A stretch of DNA of 64,000 nucleotides from an uncultured Sphingomonadaceae bacterium (lineage in GTDB: Bacteria; Pseudomonadota; Alphaproteobacteria; Sphingomonadales; Sphingomonadaceae): assembly GCA_947496865.1 (NCBI GenBank), contig CANMEE010000001.1, forward strand, positions 921,501-985,500, given 5' to 3'. Positions 17,629 through 26,634 of the stretch are shown here, piece after piece. The notes beneath the pieces are model-generated. The model was given only the letters and a program-made list of their open reading frames with translations. It had not been told where the DNA came from and did not search any database. Each line of letters opens with the position of its first letter. Position 1 is the first letter of the stretch. The translations under genes and the position numbers were made by a program.

Positions 17629-17892
17629 ATTTTCTGGTCCCTATATTTTACTACTATACGAAAGGGCGCCTACGGTGCGTCAGGCCAAACCCACTGGCCA
17701 AACGTCGCTCTACGCCAACATTCGAGATTGCTTATCGGGGAAAAAGGATAAGGCTTTGCTGCCAGCCATGGTTAAAAAATTGTAAACCAGATAACTGATT
17801 GTAATATAATGATTATATAGGGTTATGTTACAAAATTTTAGAATTGAGAATCGGCCATATGCCGTGAAATCCGTGTAAAAAAGGGATTAAAT
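17629..17892 (-). promoter_or_regulatory. Leader/promoter region of the DUF4402 gene, with local hairpins
   Basis: A 264-base gap between parB and the DUF4402 gene. The parB-proximal part (about 17765-17890) is strikingly AT-rich. The gene-proximal part, read on the minus strand, has two small hairpins, one pairing 17730-17736 with 17747-17754 and one pairing 17683-17687 with 17695-17699. The leader would exceed 100 bases if transcription starts in the AT-rich part. I could not match it to a known riboswitch or name a confident -35/-10 pair. Confidence 0.35.
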
Positions 17893-18852
17893 CTAAATAT
17901 GTTCGCCCGTTAACCGCTGACAAATAAGGTCCAACTGATCGAGATTGCTATAGTCTATAGTCATCGATCCGGCACCGGTCTGTCCGTTGGACTGGATCGT
18001 GACTTTCAAACCAAGCAGATCACCCAAATGACTTTCAACAGCGCGTATATCTGCATCATTTTCACTAACCCCAGCTGAAGGCAATTTGTTTTTGCGCCGC
18101 GATCCGCCCAAGGCTTTGCGCACAAGCTTTTCTGTGTCCCGCACCGAAAGCCCCTGTTTCACCACCTGCTTGGACAGTTCCACCGCATCAGGAGCATTGA
18201 TGAGCGCCCGCGCATGACCCATGGTCAGCTTGTCTTCGCCCACCAAATTGCGAACGGCTTCCGGTAAATCCAACAATCGCATGAGATTCGCGATATGGCT
18301 GCGGGATTTACCGACTAATTCTGCCAGTTTCGCCTGACTATGGCCAAAATCATCTTTCAGCTTCACATAAGCTTCGGCTTCTTCAACAGCGTTGAGATCG
18401 CGGCGCTGCACATTTTCAACTATCGCAATTTCCAGCGTTTCCGCGTCATTAAGGCTGCGAACAATTGCAGGAATGCGATGGAGTCGTGCGCGTTGGGCGG
18501 CGCGCCAACGCCGTTCACCGGCAACAATCTGGAAATTTTTGCCATGAGGCCGCACCACGATCGGTTGAATCACTCCACGTAGCTTCATGCTATCGGCTAG
18601 TTCGTCCAGCGCTTCATTATCAAACGTCTGACGCGGCTGATCTGGATTGGGACGGATATCGGATATTGCGATAGATCGCAGACCGTCAGTACGGGCCTCT
18701 GGACTATCTTCATCCATCGGTGCTTCTGGCGCTTGAATCAATGGTTCTTCGCGTTGAATCTCACCAAAAAGAGAGTTCAACCCCCTGCCCAGTCCAGTGG
18801 CTTTCTTAATCGCAGCCTTTTTCGGCAATGGCACTTCCTCTTCTTTAGCCAT
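17893..18852 (-). CDS. parB: Chromosome partitioning protein ParB
   Basis: 319 residues. The N-terminal ParB/sulfiredoxin-like CTPase domain has QPIVVRPHG, the CTP-binding GERRWRA motif and ENVQRRDLN. A helix-turn-helix (about 150-200, HSQAKLAELVGKSRSHIANL) reads parS, and a C-terminal dimerisation domain ends the protein. ParB loads on parS as a CTP-dependent sliding clamp and organises the origin region. Candidate parS sites lie at 19724, 20236, 22238 and 31827. The ATG at 18852 overlaps the parA stop by one base (TGATG), so the pair is translationally coupled. The gene beyond it on the left is the DUF4402 gene, whereas I would expect holA in this lineage. Confidence 0.97.
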   Translation of the reverse strand: MAKEEEVPLPKKAAIKKATGLGRGLNSLFGEIQREEPLIQAPEAPMDEDSPEARTDGLRSIAISDIRPNPDQPRQTFDNEALDELADSMKLRGVIQPIVVRPHGKNFQIVAGERRWRAAQRARLHRIPAIVRSLNDAETLEIAIVENVQRRDLNAVEEAEAYVKLKDDFGHSQAKLAELVGKSRSHIANLMRLLDLPEAVRNLVGEDKLTMGHARALINAPDAVELSKQVVKQGLSVRDTEKLVRKALGGSRRKNKLPSAGVSENDADIRAVESHLGDLLGLKVTIQSNGQTGAGSMTIDYSNLDQLDLICQRLTGEHI

Positions 18853-19634
18853 CACGCAGCCACCTTCCGTTCTGGCAGACGCGTAATCAATTCCCGGGCC
18901 AAATTGATATAGGCCTCCGATCCGCTACAGCGGTGATCGTAGATCAAAGCCGGCAAGCCGTGGCTGGGAGCTTCTGAAAGCCTTACATTTCTGGGGATTA
19001 CTGTATCAAATACAACATTTCCGAGACAGGCACGAACATCGTCGGAAACCTGTTCGGTCAGCTTGTTGCGGCGATCATACATGGTCAGCACAACACCCAT
19101 GACCGACAAGGCGCGATTAAAACGCGCTCTTATCCGCTCCACAGTCTGCAGCAACTGGCTCAGCCCTTCCAATGCAAAAAATTCGCATTGCAGCGGCACC
19201 AGCAGCGATTCGACCGCGACCATGGCATTAAGCGTCAACAAGCCCAACGATGGCGGACAATCGATCAGGCAGATGTCCCACCGGCCATCATCGCCGGCGT
19301 CCAGAGCTTTTTTGAGACGATGTGTCCGCTCTTCAAACTCGACCAGTTCAATTTCCGCGCCTGACAGATCAACAACCGCAGGGACAATATCAAGGCCAGG
19401 CACGCGCGTTTGGATGGCACATTCAGCCAAAGGAATGTCGGAAATCAGCAGATCATAGCTGCTATGTGTACGCTCTGCCTGGTTAAGGCCGAGCCCCGTC
19501 GATGCATTGCCCTGCGGATCAAGGTCGATCAGCAAGACTTTCCAACCACTCGCAGCAAGAGCGGTGGCCATATTAATGGCTGTGGTCGTTTTACCAACGC
19601 CGCCTTTTTGATTTGCTATCGCTATCCGGACCAT
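18852..19634 (-). CDS. parA: Chromosome partitioning ATPase ParA (Soj type)
   Basis: 260 residues with the deviant Walker A motif KGGVGKTT near the N-terminus (residues about 10-17), DLDPQGNASTGLG and the Walker B-like CLIDCPPSLGLLTLNA. ParA is a DNA-bound ATPase that moves ParB-parS complexes apart after replication initiation. It lacks the long N-terminal extension of plasmid ParA proteins, as expected for the chromosomal form. Transcribed with rsmG upstream (43-base gap) and parB downstream (one-base overlap), in the usual mnmG-rsmG-parA-parB order of alphaproteobacterial origins. Confidence 0.97.
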   Translation of the reverse strand: MVRIAIANQKGGVGKTTTAINMATALAASGWKVLLIDLDPQGNASTGLGLNQAERTHSSYDLLISDIPLAECAIQTRVPGLDIVPAVVDLSGAEIELVEFEERTHRLKKALDAGDDGRWDICLIDCPPSLGLLTLNAMVAVESLLVPLQCEFFALEGLSQLLQTVERIRARFNRALSVMGVVLTMYDRRNKLTEQVSDDVRACLGNVVFDTVIPRNVRLSEAPSHGLPALIYDHRCSGSEAYINLARELITRLPERKVAA

Positions 19635-19677
19635 TTTACGCAGAACCCTTCGCTAAGCTAAGATAAAATAATGCTTT

Positions 19678-20295
19678 TCAGCCTATCCCAACCAATATCC
19701 CCGCTTCCGGGTCGGTCAAACTATGTTCCACGTGGAACATTTTCTGCCGTTTGGGCGATAGGCCTTTTAACTCCCTTACCGCATTTTTGCCTTTAGGTAA
19801 GAGCCAAACCGTATTTTCTGTGGAAAACCGGTGTGAAAGTGACAGTAATTTCGCTAACGGCGCAAAAGCTCTCGCACTAATAACGTCCACAGGGTGGCTT
19901 TCGACATTCTCTAAACGCGCGCCAAAAACCAAGGCCTTTTCGGTCAATCCCAGCTTCTGCACGACCGTTTCGAGGAAAACGCTCCGGCGCGAACGGGATT
20001 CCACCATCTGCACTTTATAGTCGCTCAATATGGCAATAATGATCCCGGGAAAGCCAGCACCCGTGCCAAGGTCCATCCAGATCTTGTCGCTCTCGCCCTT
20101 TGGCGCATGCATTAGCAACTGCGCGCTATCGACAACATGGCGGTCCCAGACATGGTCTGCGCTTGATTTGGAAATGAGATTCTGGAGCAGCATTTCTTCC
20201 GCCAGCAAAGCGAGAAAGGCTTCCAGCTTTTCCCATGTTTCACGTGGAACATCAAAATTCTTGCGCAACCAATCCTGCGCCTCTTGTTCCGTCAT
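19678..20295 (-). CDS. rsmG: 16S rRNA m7G527 methyltransferase RsmG (GidB)
   Basis: 205 residues from MTEQEAQDWL; an upstream extension to 20400 overlaps mnmG and lacks homology. The SAM-binding motif is DLGTGAGFPGI. RsmG methylates G527 of 16S rRNA in the 530 loop. Unusually, the coding sequence holds two parS sites: one at 20236-20251 encoding the residues around DVPRET near the N-terminus and one at 19724-19739 encoding FHVEH near the C-terminus. The gene therefore also serves as ParB loading DNA. It begins 7 bases after the mnmG stop. Confidence 0.95.
   Translation of the reverse strand: MTEQEAQDWLRKNFDVPRETWEKLEAFLALLAEEMLLQNLISKSSADHVWDRHVVDSAQLLMHAPKGESDKIWMDLGTGAGFPGIIIAILSDYKVQMVESRSRRSVFLETVVQKLGLTEKALVFGARLENVESHPVDVISARAFAPLAKLLSLSHRFSTENTVWLLPKGKNAVRELKGLSPKRQKMFHVEHSLTDPEAGILVGIG
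19724..19739. promoter_or_regulatory. parS site 1 (within rsmG)
   Basis: A perfect 16-base palindrome TGTTCCACGTGGAACA matching the ParB-binding consensus. It lies near the 3' end of rsmG, 89 bases upstream of the parA start, inside coding sequence. Confidence 0.93.
20236..20251. promoter_or_regulatory. parS site 2 (within rsmG)
   Basis: TGTTTCACGTGGAACA, a one-base-asymmetric parS. It lies near the 5' end of rsmG, 512 bases from site 1, and is translated as part of the RsmG N-terminal region. Confidence 0.92.
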
Positions 20296-20302
20296 AGCCT
20301 GA

Positions 20303-22168
20303 TCATGCCGCCAGGGTCTTGGCTTCGCGCCGCCGCGCGTGCACCAAAATAGCCGCAAGGGCCGCTGGTGTAATACCCCGAACACGCGACGCAGCGGCAA
20401 GCGTTTCAGGCCTTGCCCCTTTCAGGCGTTCGACCATTTCGTTCGAAAGTCCGGCTATTGCAGCATAGTCGAGATCATCGCCCAGACGTATCTGTTCATT
20501 GGCCCGCAAATCTCTGAGCTCCGATTCCTGACGCTGCAGATAAGGCGCGTAGCGCGCGTCTTCCTCAACCTCTGCCAACAAACCCTTATGGGTATCTGCA
20601 ACCGATACGCCCAAGCCGCTTAAGGCATGGATCGAGATATTGGGGAAGCGCAGCCAGTCGAACAAAGACTGTTTGGTTCCATCACGCCGCACTTCAATCC
20701 CCTGATCCGCAATCGCTTCACAGCTGTAGACAGTCTCCAGCTCTTGCATGATAGCCATGCGCTGGGTCTGACGCTCTGTAAACCAAGTGAGCCTTTCTGA
20801 CCCCAGACAGCCAATGGCTTCTGCAACAGGACTCAAGCGCGTTGTCGCATTATCCGCTCGCAACCGCAGACGATATTCCGCGCGCGCCGTCAGCATGCGA
20901 TAAGGTTCGGTGACCCCTTGCAGCACAAGATCATCAATCATCACCGCCATATAGCTGGTACCACGGTCAAGCTGCGGCGCATCTTTCCCCTGAATCGCAC
21001 AAGCCGCACCGATTCCGGCAACGAGGCCCTGGGCCGCCGCTTCTTCATATCCGGTGGTGCCATTGATCTGACCCGCACAATAAAGCCCGTCCAGATCGCG
21101 AACCTTTAAGGAGCGATCCAAGGCACGGGGATCAATATGGTCATATTCCACCGCATAGCCGGGGACGATAATTTCCGCCTTGGACAGTCCGTCCATGGTT
21201 CGAACAAAAGCCTCCTGCACATCAACGGGCAAAGATGTGCTGATGCCGTTGGGATAAACCAAATTGGTGTCGAGCCCCTCCGGTTCCAGGAAAACTTGAT
21301 GGGAATCGCGATCGGCAAAGCGATGGATCTTATCCTCGATCGATGGGCAATAGCGCGGTCCTTGTGCATCGATCGCGCCGCTGAACAAGGGGGATCGGTC
21401 AAGATTATCGCGGATGATGTCATGGGTTGCGGCGCTGGTCCGGCTGACCGAGCAAAATGTCTGCGGCACGTCTCGCCGCGATGACATGGGCGACATGGTC
21501 CAGCCGTCATCATCCGACGGTTGCTCTGGAAGCGATGCCCAATCAATCGTTCGCCCATCAATCCGTGGCGGCGTTCCGGTTTTCAGACGCGCAATGGGCA
21601 GATCCGCATCGCGAATCTGTTGGCCCAGAGACACAGCGCTGGCCTCCCCTGTCCGGCCACCGGCAAAAGTTTCTTCGCCGCGAAAGAGCTTCCCGTTCAA
21701 GAAAGTGCCGGTCGCCAAAATGACGGCCGATGCCGTGACCTGACGCTCGTCGGCAAAGTTAATCCCGCTCACCGTCTGCCCATCAAAGATTAGTGAGGCG
21801 ACTTCGCCTTCAACTATGGATAGATTGTCTTGCGCGTCCAACATCCGATGGATGGCCGCTTTATAAAGCTTGCGATCGGCCTGAACGCGGGGACCTTGCA
21901 CGGCCGCGCCTTTGGAAAGGTTCAGCATGCGATAATGAATAGCGGCGGCGTCTGCAGCCCGCCCGATCAGGCCGTCAAACGCATCAACTTCGCGCACGAG
22001 ATGTCCTTTACCCAAGCCACCAATGGCCGGATTGCATGACATGGCACCAATGCTATCCTTGGTGAAACTGACCAAGGCCGTCCGCACGCCCATGCGCGCA
22101 GCAACGGCCGCCGCTTCACAGCCAGCATGTCCGCCGCCGACGACAATGAGATCAAAATCACAGTTCAT
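20303..22168 (-). CDS. mnmG: tRNA uridine-5-carboxymethylaminomethyl modification enzyme MnmG (GidA)
   Basis: 621 residues starting [18 protein letters not shown], with the FAD dinucleotide-binding [10 protein letters not shown], the family signature [19 protein letters not shown] and [14 protein letters not shown]. With MnmE it installs the cmnm5 group at wobble uridine 34 of certain tRNAs, using FAD, methylene-THF and glycine. The start at 22168 is preferred to an in-frame one at 22216 because homology begins there. The mnmE gene lies 88 bases upstream, with a parS site between them. Confidence 0.96.
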   Translation of the reverse strand: MNCDFDLIVVGGGHAGCEAAAVAARMGVRTALVSFTKDSIGAMSCNPAIGGLGKGHLVREVDAFDGLIGRAADAAAIHYRMLNLSKGAAVQGPRVQADRKLYKAAIHRMLDAQDNLSIVEGEVASLIFDGQTVSGINFADERQVTASAVILATGTFLNGKLFRGEETFAGGRTGEASAVSLGQQIRDADLPIARLKTGTPPRIDGRTIDWASLPEQPSDDDGWTMSPMSSRRDVPQTFCSVSRTSAATHDIIRDNLDRSPLFSGAIDAQGPRYCPSIEDKIHRFADRDSHQVFLEPEGLDTNLVYPNGISTSLPVDVQEAFVRTMDGLSKAEIIVPGYAVEYDHIDPRALDRSLKVRDLDGLYCAGQINGTTGYEEAAAQGLVAGIGAACAIQGKDAPQLDRGTSYMAVMIDDLVLQGVTEPYRMLTARAEYRLRLRADNATTRLSPVAEAIGCLGSERLTWFTERQTQRMAIMQELETVYSCEAIADQGIEVRRDGTKQSLFDWLRFPNISIHALSGLGVSVADTHKGLLAEVEEDARYAPYLQRQESELRDLRANEQIRLGDDLDYAAIAGLSNEMVERLKGARPETLAAASRVRGITPAALAAILVHARRREAKTLAA

Positions 22169-22237
22169 GCTGCGCCCATAGCGGAAGCTGGGTTTCAGGT
22201 CAAAATGATCTCGCAAGCCGGTTCGCGCGGCATATCA

Positions 22238-22253
22238 TGTTCCACGTGGAACA
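22238..22253. promoter_or_regulatory. parS site 3 (mnmE-mnmG gap)
   Basis: A perfect TGTTCCACGTGGAACA palindrome in the 88-base gap between mnmE and mnmG, four bases from the mnmE stop. It is the only one of the four sites outside coding sequence. Confidence 0.93.
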
Positions 22254-22256
22254 GTT

Positions 22257-23549
22257 TCATTTTCCGATGCAGAATTTTCCAAATAAGCTGTCGAGCATAT
22301 CTTCCGTGCTCGCCCTGCCCGTCAATGCGTCCAGCGCGCTGCGTGCCAGCCGCAATTGCTCTGCGATAATCAGATAGTCCTGCAGGCCAGATATGGCGTC
22401 TAGATTTTGTTGCGCGTCGTTTAGATGATGGGCTTGGCGTTTGTTGACGCTAATCTCGTCGCCTCGCGGCACAATTTTTTTTGCGCGATCCACGAGCAAG
22501 GTAACAAGCGCGTCCATACCGTCCCCGGTTATCGGAGACACGGACAACGTATCGGAAGATTTTGGCAGATAGTCTGGATGATCTTGACGCGATGCAATTT
22601 CGACCATGTTCGCATTGTGTGGACCCTCCCCCTCTCGGCCGAGCCACAATATCAAATCCGCCAGATCAAATTGCTGACGCGCCCGGTCAATCCCTATGCG
22701 CTCTATTTCTTCAGCGCCTTCATCGCGAACACCAGCCGTGTCGATAAACAAAAATGGTATGCCCTTTATCGCAATGGGCACTTCAATCACGTCCCGCGTC
22801 GTTCCGGCAATGGATGACACGATGGCAGCCTCTCGTTCAACCAGCGCATTGAGCAAAGTCGACTTGCCGCTATTGGGAGGACCGCCCAGTACAACGCGAA
22901 CCCCTTCGCGCAATTTTTCCGCGCGCGGCCGGTCGAGCATATTTTTCATTTCCTTGGCAAGCTCCGCTGCCGCCGAATGCACAACGGACAATTGCGCCGG
23001 CGTAACATCATCTTCATCGGAAAAATCGAGTTCCGCTTCCACCATCGCCGACAAGCGCAAAATCGCGCTTTGCCAGTCTTCGACTTTGCGCGATAATGCG
23101 CCGCCCGCGGCTTGTACGGCAGAACGACGTTGCAACTCTGTCTCCGCGAACAGCAAGTCGGATAGTCCTTCTGCTTCGGCTAAATCCATCCGGCCATGAG
23201 TGAACGCCCGGCGCGTAAACTCGCCAGGCTCTGCTGGACGTAAGCCGTCCATATTTTCAAGAGCCTTTTCCAATATGCGCACCACCGCGCGGCCACCATG
23301 ACAGTGGATTTCAGCGAGATCTTCTCCGCTCGCGCTATTGGGTCCGGGAAACCACAGGACCAGCGCGGTATCGAGCAAATCGCCACTCACAGGGTCATTA
23401 AGTTTCGCCAGACGGGCGCGCCGCTCCTCCGGAACAGACCCGCTGAGCGCTTTCAAAGCATCGGATGCTTTGGGTCCGCTAATCCGAACAATAGCAATGG
23501 CCGCCGGCGGTTGCCCACTCGACAATGCGAAGATTGTATCGGCGGCCAT
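22257..23549 (-). CDS. mnmE: tRNA modification GTPase MnmE (TrmE)
   Basis: 430 residues. An N-terminal tetrahydrofolate-binding domain (to about 115), a helical domain, and an inserted G domain with GGPPNSGKSTLLNAL (Walker A), the DTAGVRD switch II region, then the invariant C-terminal FCIGK whose cysteine is needed for tRNA modification. It is slightly shorter than the roughly 450-residue E. coli protein but complete. It works with MnmG encoded next. It is preceded by the small DUF6489 gene, 18 bases upstream on the same strand. Confidence 0.96.
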   Translation of the reverse strand: MAADTIFALSSGQPPAAIAIVRISGPKASDALKALSGSVPEERRARLAKLNDPVSGDLLDTALVLWFPGPNSASGEDLAEIHCHGGRAVVRILEKALENMDGLRPAEPGEFTRRAFTHGRMDLAEAEGLSDLLFAETELQRRSAVQAAGGALSRKVEDWQSAILRLSAMVEAELDFSDEDDVTPAQLSVVHSAAAELAKEMKNMLDRPRAEKLREGVRVVLGGPPNSGKSTLLNALVEREAAIVSSIAGTTRDVIEVPIAIKGIPFLFIDTAGVRDEGAEEIERIGIDRARQQFDLADLILWLGREGEGPHNANMVEIASRQDHPDYLPKSSDTLSVSPITGDGMDALVTLLVDRAKKIVPRGDEISVNKRQAHHLNDAQQNLDAISGLQDYLIIAEQLRLARSALDALTGRASTEDMLDSLFGKFCIGK

Positions 23550-23567
23550 GATCTATCTATCTGATAT

Positions 23568-23831
23568 CTAGTCTTTTTTCTTGGTGGAAGATGATTTTGA
23601 ACCACCGCCACCCATGGCCCCACCAATGAAGGACGAGAACATTTTAATGCCAGCCTCACCCATAGGCGCAATAATCTTGGTGAAATTCTGCAACTGCTCG
23701 ACAGAGCTCGCGCCTTGGAGGAATTTAGACAATTCTTTCACGTAGGTTTCATTGAGTTTTGCCACATCCGGCAGCCCCATCATCCGGCGCGCTTCTTCGG
23801 GTGTACAATCCAACTCTACGGTTACTTTCAT
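23568..23831 (-). CDS. DUF6489 family small protein
   Basis: 87 residues, MKVTVELDCTPEEARRMMGL at the start, an amphipathic middle (VKELSKFLQGASSVEQLQNF) and a Gly/Ser/Lys-rich tail. I recognise it as the small conserved protein annotated DUF6489 in sphingomonads and relatives. The tail GGGGSK...KKKD may be disordered or contact nucleic acid or membrane; the function is unknown. It lies immediately upstream of mnmE (18 bases) and is probably its first operon partner. Confidence 0.75.
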   Translation of the reverse strand: MKVTVELDCTPEEARRMMGLPDVAKLNETYVKELSKFLQGASSVEQLQNFTKIIAPMGEAGIKMFSSFIGGAMGGGGSKSSSTKKKD

Positions 23832-23966
23832 ATTGGCTTCCTCTTATAAATATCGTTGAAGCGAAGTTCCCCCCTCACCGCAACAGATGATGTTCCACCT
23901 TGCCTCAACAGGATATGGGGATAATGTGCACCATTAATCAAGTCATGATGCAAAGGAGCTGAGAAA

Positions 23967-24665
23967 ATGGGTGAAATGAAACCGATTAAGACGCTGAGCG
24001 GAGATTCCGAGTTTCCCTGTTATGTAGCTGCCCCCGATGGCGAAGCCAAAGCCGCCATCATCGTCATTCAGGAAATTTTTGGCGTAAATCCGGGCATCAA
24101 GGCCAAATGTGATCATTGGGCCAAGGCAGGATATCTCGCCATTGCACCGGATCTGTTCTGGCGGATCAATAAGGGCACCGATCTAGACGCCGATGTGCAG
24201 GAGCAATTTCAAGTCGCGCTCGACCTGATGGGAAAATTTGATCAGGATCAGGGTATCAGAGATATTGAAGCGGCCATTCATTTTGCTCGAGAGGGTGTAA
24301 ATGGCGGAAAGGTGGGCTGTGTCGGCTATTGTCTGGGCGGGCGATTGGCCTTTATGACAGCAGCGCGCACCGATATTAATGCCTCCGTAGGCTATTATGG
24401 CGTGGGTATTGACGGCTTACTGAACGAGAAAAACGCAATTGCCCATGACGTCATGCTGCATATCCCGACAGCCGACGGTTTTGTGCCCGCGGACGCGCAA
24501 GCCGCCATGCATAAAGGGCTGGATGATCATCCCAAGGTGACGCTGCACGATTATGATGGTCTTGATCATGGTTTCGCCGCCGAATTTGGCGCGCGCCGGG
24601 ATGAAGCAGCCGCTACATTGGCCGACAGCCGTACAGAAACATTTTTCAAGGAGCATTTAGCATGA
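23967..24665 (+). CDS. Dienelactone hydrolase family protein
   Basis: 232 residues. The nucleophile is a cysteine in GYCLGGR (about residue 120), typical of dienelactone hydrolases rather than serine hydrolases, with His in YDGLDHGFA near the C-terminus and an Asp in ADGFVPADA probably completing the triad. It hydrolyses a cyclic ester or similar bond; the true substrate is unknown because most genomic members are not in aromatic pathways. The ATG has a strong AAAGGAGC site. It overlaps the next gene by four bases (ATGA) and runs against the surrounding minus-strand block. Confidence 0.87.
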   Translation: MGEMKPIKTLSGDSEFPCYVAAPDGEAKAAIIVIQEIFGVNPGIKAKCDHWAKAGYLAIAPDLFWRINKGTDLDADVQEQFQVALDLMGKFDQDQGIRDIEAAIHFAREGVNGGKVGCVGYCLGGRLAFMTAARTDINASVGYYGVGIDGLLNEKNAIAHDVMLHIPTADGFVPADAQAAMHKGLDDHPKVTLHDYDGLDHGFAAEFGARRDEAAATLADSRTETFFKEHLA

Positions 24666-25063
24666 CCGCACGGGACAATCTAAAAGCCTGGCACGCCCGC
24701 ATGGCCGACAAAAGCGAAGCAGCGTTGAGCGCGCAACTCGCGGATGATGCCGTTTTCCACTCCCCTGTCGTGCATACGCCACAAGCGGGCAAACCCATTG
24801 TCATGGCCTATTTGCTGGCGGCCGATAATGTCCTGGGCAATGACAGCTTTCGCTATGTGCGTGAGATTGTCGATGATCAGGCCAATATGGCGATGCTGGA
24901 ATTTGAGCTCGAACTGGATGACATAAAGGTCAACGGTGTCGATATCATCGCGTGGAATGATGATGGTCTGATTCAAGACTTTAAAGTCATGGTTCGGCCG
25001 TTAAAGGCGATCAACAAAGTCTGGGATGAAATGGGTAAGATGCTGGAGACAATGAAGGGTTAG
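24662..25063 (+). CDS. NTF2-like/SnoaL-fold protein
   Basis: 133 residues in the alpha-plus-beta cone of the NTF2 superfamily: an N-terminal helix (ARDNLKAWHARMADKSEAAL), the loop DDAVFHSPVVHTPQAGK, and beta strands ending DGLIQDFKVMVRPLKAI. These proteins bind small hydrophobic ligands or act as isomerases or hydrolases. No catalytic residue is clear. Coupled by an ATGA overlap to the dienelactone hydrolase gene. Its stop overlaps that of the convergent AAA ATPase gene. Confidence 0.75.
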   Translation: MTARDNLKAWHARMADKSEAALSAQLADDAVFHSPVVHTPQAGKPIVMAYLLAADNVLGNDSFRYVREIVDDQANMAMLEFELELDDIKVNGVDIIAWNDDGLIQDFKVMVRPLKAINKVWDEMGKMLETMKG

Positions 25064-25578
25064 TTCAATTTATTGAAAATGAAATCCACTCGTTTTTCGA
25101 CGGTTGTAAGTGGCAAACTGATGAGCTCATAACCATAGCTTATCCAAGCATTAGTCACAGCATCATATGTTGTGCGAGCCGTGTCAAAATCCTGCGTTCG
25201 CTCCGTATCATTTTCAAAAATTTTTAGCCAAGGTGGTGCGGCAAATATTGGCCCAGAATATTGCTTTTTCTTACAAATTTGACTCAATTGTTGCGGAATA
25301 CTTATGCTCATCAGGTTCAAATAGCCTGCGATATCCGGAAAACCGCGATCGAATACGTATTTATTGCTAGTCTTTTGGGCCCGATCAAAATTTTCTTGGT
25401 CGCGTTTCAACATAGCCATGGCATAGGCAGAGGGATCACGCGCGCGCAATTTCATTCCACCAACGGACTGCAAAATTGCGCGTCCTGATTCTGCAATTGT
25501 ACAAAAGTCATGGTGAGCCAAAGCTTCAATTAATGTCGTTTTTCCAGCACCCGGGCCACCGGTTATCACCAACATCAT
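25060..25578 (-). CDS. AAA-family (AAA_28-like) P-loop ATPase/kinase-like protein
   Basis: 172 residues starting MMLVITGGPGAGKTTLIEAL, with a Walker A GGPGAGKTT followed by AESGRAILQ and FDRGFPDIAGYL, the pattern of the AAA_28 group of small P-loop NTPases related to kinases. Function unknown. The gene looks more AT-rich than its neighbours. It lies 16 bases from the TerC gene on the same strand and is part of an accessory block inserted between rho and mnmE. Confidence 0.75.
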   Translation of the reverse strand: MMLVITGGPGAGKTTLIEALAHHDFCTIAESGRAILQSVGGMKLRARDPSAYAMAMLKRDQENFDRAQKTSNKYVFDRGFPDIAGYLNLMSISIPQQLSQICKKKQYSGPIFAAPPWLKIFENDTERTQDFDTARTTYDAVTNAWISYGYELISLPLTTVEKRVDFIFNKLN

Positions 25579-25594
25579 AGGCTTGGCCTTAATA

Positions 25595-26323
25595 TCAAAA
25601 AAGCGTCATCAGACCAATTGTCTGCGCGTCCCCTACCCAGCCGGTATAAATCATCTTACCGGCGACATAGACGATGACCGCGAGACCGAGATAAGCGATC
25701 CACTTATAGCGTTCGATATATTTGGCGATCACATTGGCCGCCAGACCCATAAGAGCCACTGACAAGAGCAATCCGACAATTAATATGCCGGGATGCTCGC
25801 GCGCAGCCCCAGCGACGCCTAAGACATTGTCGAGGCTCATCGAGACGTCGGCCGCGGTAACGGCCCAAACAGCACCCCAGAAGGTTTTTGTCGACTTTAC
25901 GCCGCTATGTTCATCGCCTTCTATCTCAGGCGAACCAGAAGACTCCCCTTCGTGGAAGATTTCTCGATAGAAATTCCAAGCCACCCACAGCAGCAACAAG
26001 CCGCCAGCAAGAACCAGTCCAACAATCTGCAACAATTGCACCACTATCAATGCAAAGATTATACGCAGCACCAAAGCGGCGCCAATGCCAATCAGGATCA
26101 CTTTGCGGCGCTGATCCGCCGGCAATCCGCCAGCAAGCGCGCCCACAACAATGGCGTTATCAGCAGCAAATACCAGATCAATCAGTATGACTTGCCCGAA
26201 AGCGGATAAGGCTTCAGGCGTTCCGATATTGGAAAAATCATGGACGATGGCCGCCCACATTTCTGAAAGGCTACCAAGCCCAGCCGGTGCTGCTGCGGAT
26301 AAAATAGAAAGAAGGTCAATCAT
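25595..26323 (-). CDS. TerC/YjbE-family integral membrane metal transporter
   Basis: 242 residues with about seven hydrophobic segments. Two TerC hallmark acidic loops are visible: IDLVFAADNAIVVGAL near residue 49-64 and DVSMSLDNVLGVAGA near 158-172, whose aspartates bind metal in the family. YjbE/TerC proteins export manganese or related ions and protect against metal or metalloid stress. Overlaps the monooxygenase gene upstream by four bases (ATGA), so the two are co-translated. Confidence 0.83.
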   Translation of the reverse strand: MIDLLSILSAAAPAGLGSLSEMWAAIVHDFSNIGTPEALSAFGQVILIDLVFAADNAIVVGALAGGLPADQRRKVILIGIGAALVLRIIFALIVVQLLQIVGLVLAGGLLLLWVAWNFYREIFHEGESSGSPEIEGDEHSGVKSTKTFWGAVWAVTAADVSMSLDNVLGVAGAAREHPGILIVGLLLSVALMGLAANVIAKYIERYKWIAYLGLAVIVYVAGKMIYTGWVGDAQTIGLMTLF

Positions 26324-26616
26324 GAAAAAATCGAATTTCCAAAATAGGTTACGCTAGGCATAGGGTCATAAAAGTCATGAAGCAAGCGGCGCCATTTTTC
26401 ATATTCCGGTGATTTGCGAAAACCGTCGCGATGGGATTCGACCGAGTCCCAGACAACAACCAACAGATACTGGTCTGGACAATCTACGGAGGGACAAACG
26501 TCTATGGACTGAAAGCCGGGCTGGGCCGCGATAAGCGGCCGCGCCTTTTGCATGGCCGCAACAAATTCGTCTGACTGGCCCGGTTTAACCTGCAGCAATG
26601 CCTGCTCAATAATCAT
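26320..26616 (-). CDS. Antibiotic biosynthesis monooxygenase (ABM) domain protein
   Basis: 98 residues forming one ABM ferredoxin-like domain: MIIEQALLQVKPGQSDEFVA, a central LLVVVWDSVESHRDGFRKSP and the C-terminal helix. Members include heme-degrading and quinol-type monooxygenases as well as many uncharacterised stress proteins; no specific function can be read here. Its ATG lies 18 bases past the rho stop, so read-through from rho is possible. It overlaps the TerC gene. Confidence 0.8.
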   Translation of the reverse strand: MIIEQALLQVKPGQSDEFVAAMQKARPLIAAQPGFQSIDVCPSVDCPDQYLLVVVWDSVESHRDGFRKSPEYEKWRRLLHDFYDPMPSVTYFGNSIFS

Positions 26617-26634
26617 GATAGTGGCGGCTGAATT

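Noticed and set aside
17629..17765. c-di-GMP (GEMM-type) riboswitch in the DUF4402 leader
   Set aside because: The leader has a GCAAAGCC string and hairpins, but the order and pairing of the GEMM core are absent, so I do not call it.
17840..17892. Terminator after parB
   Set aside because: Only a 4-bp stem with no U-run; too weak.
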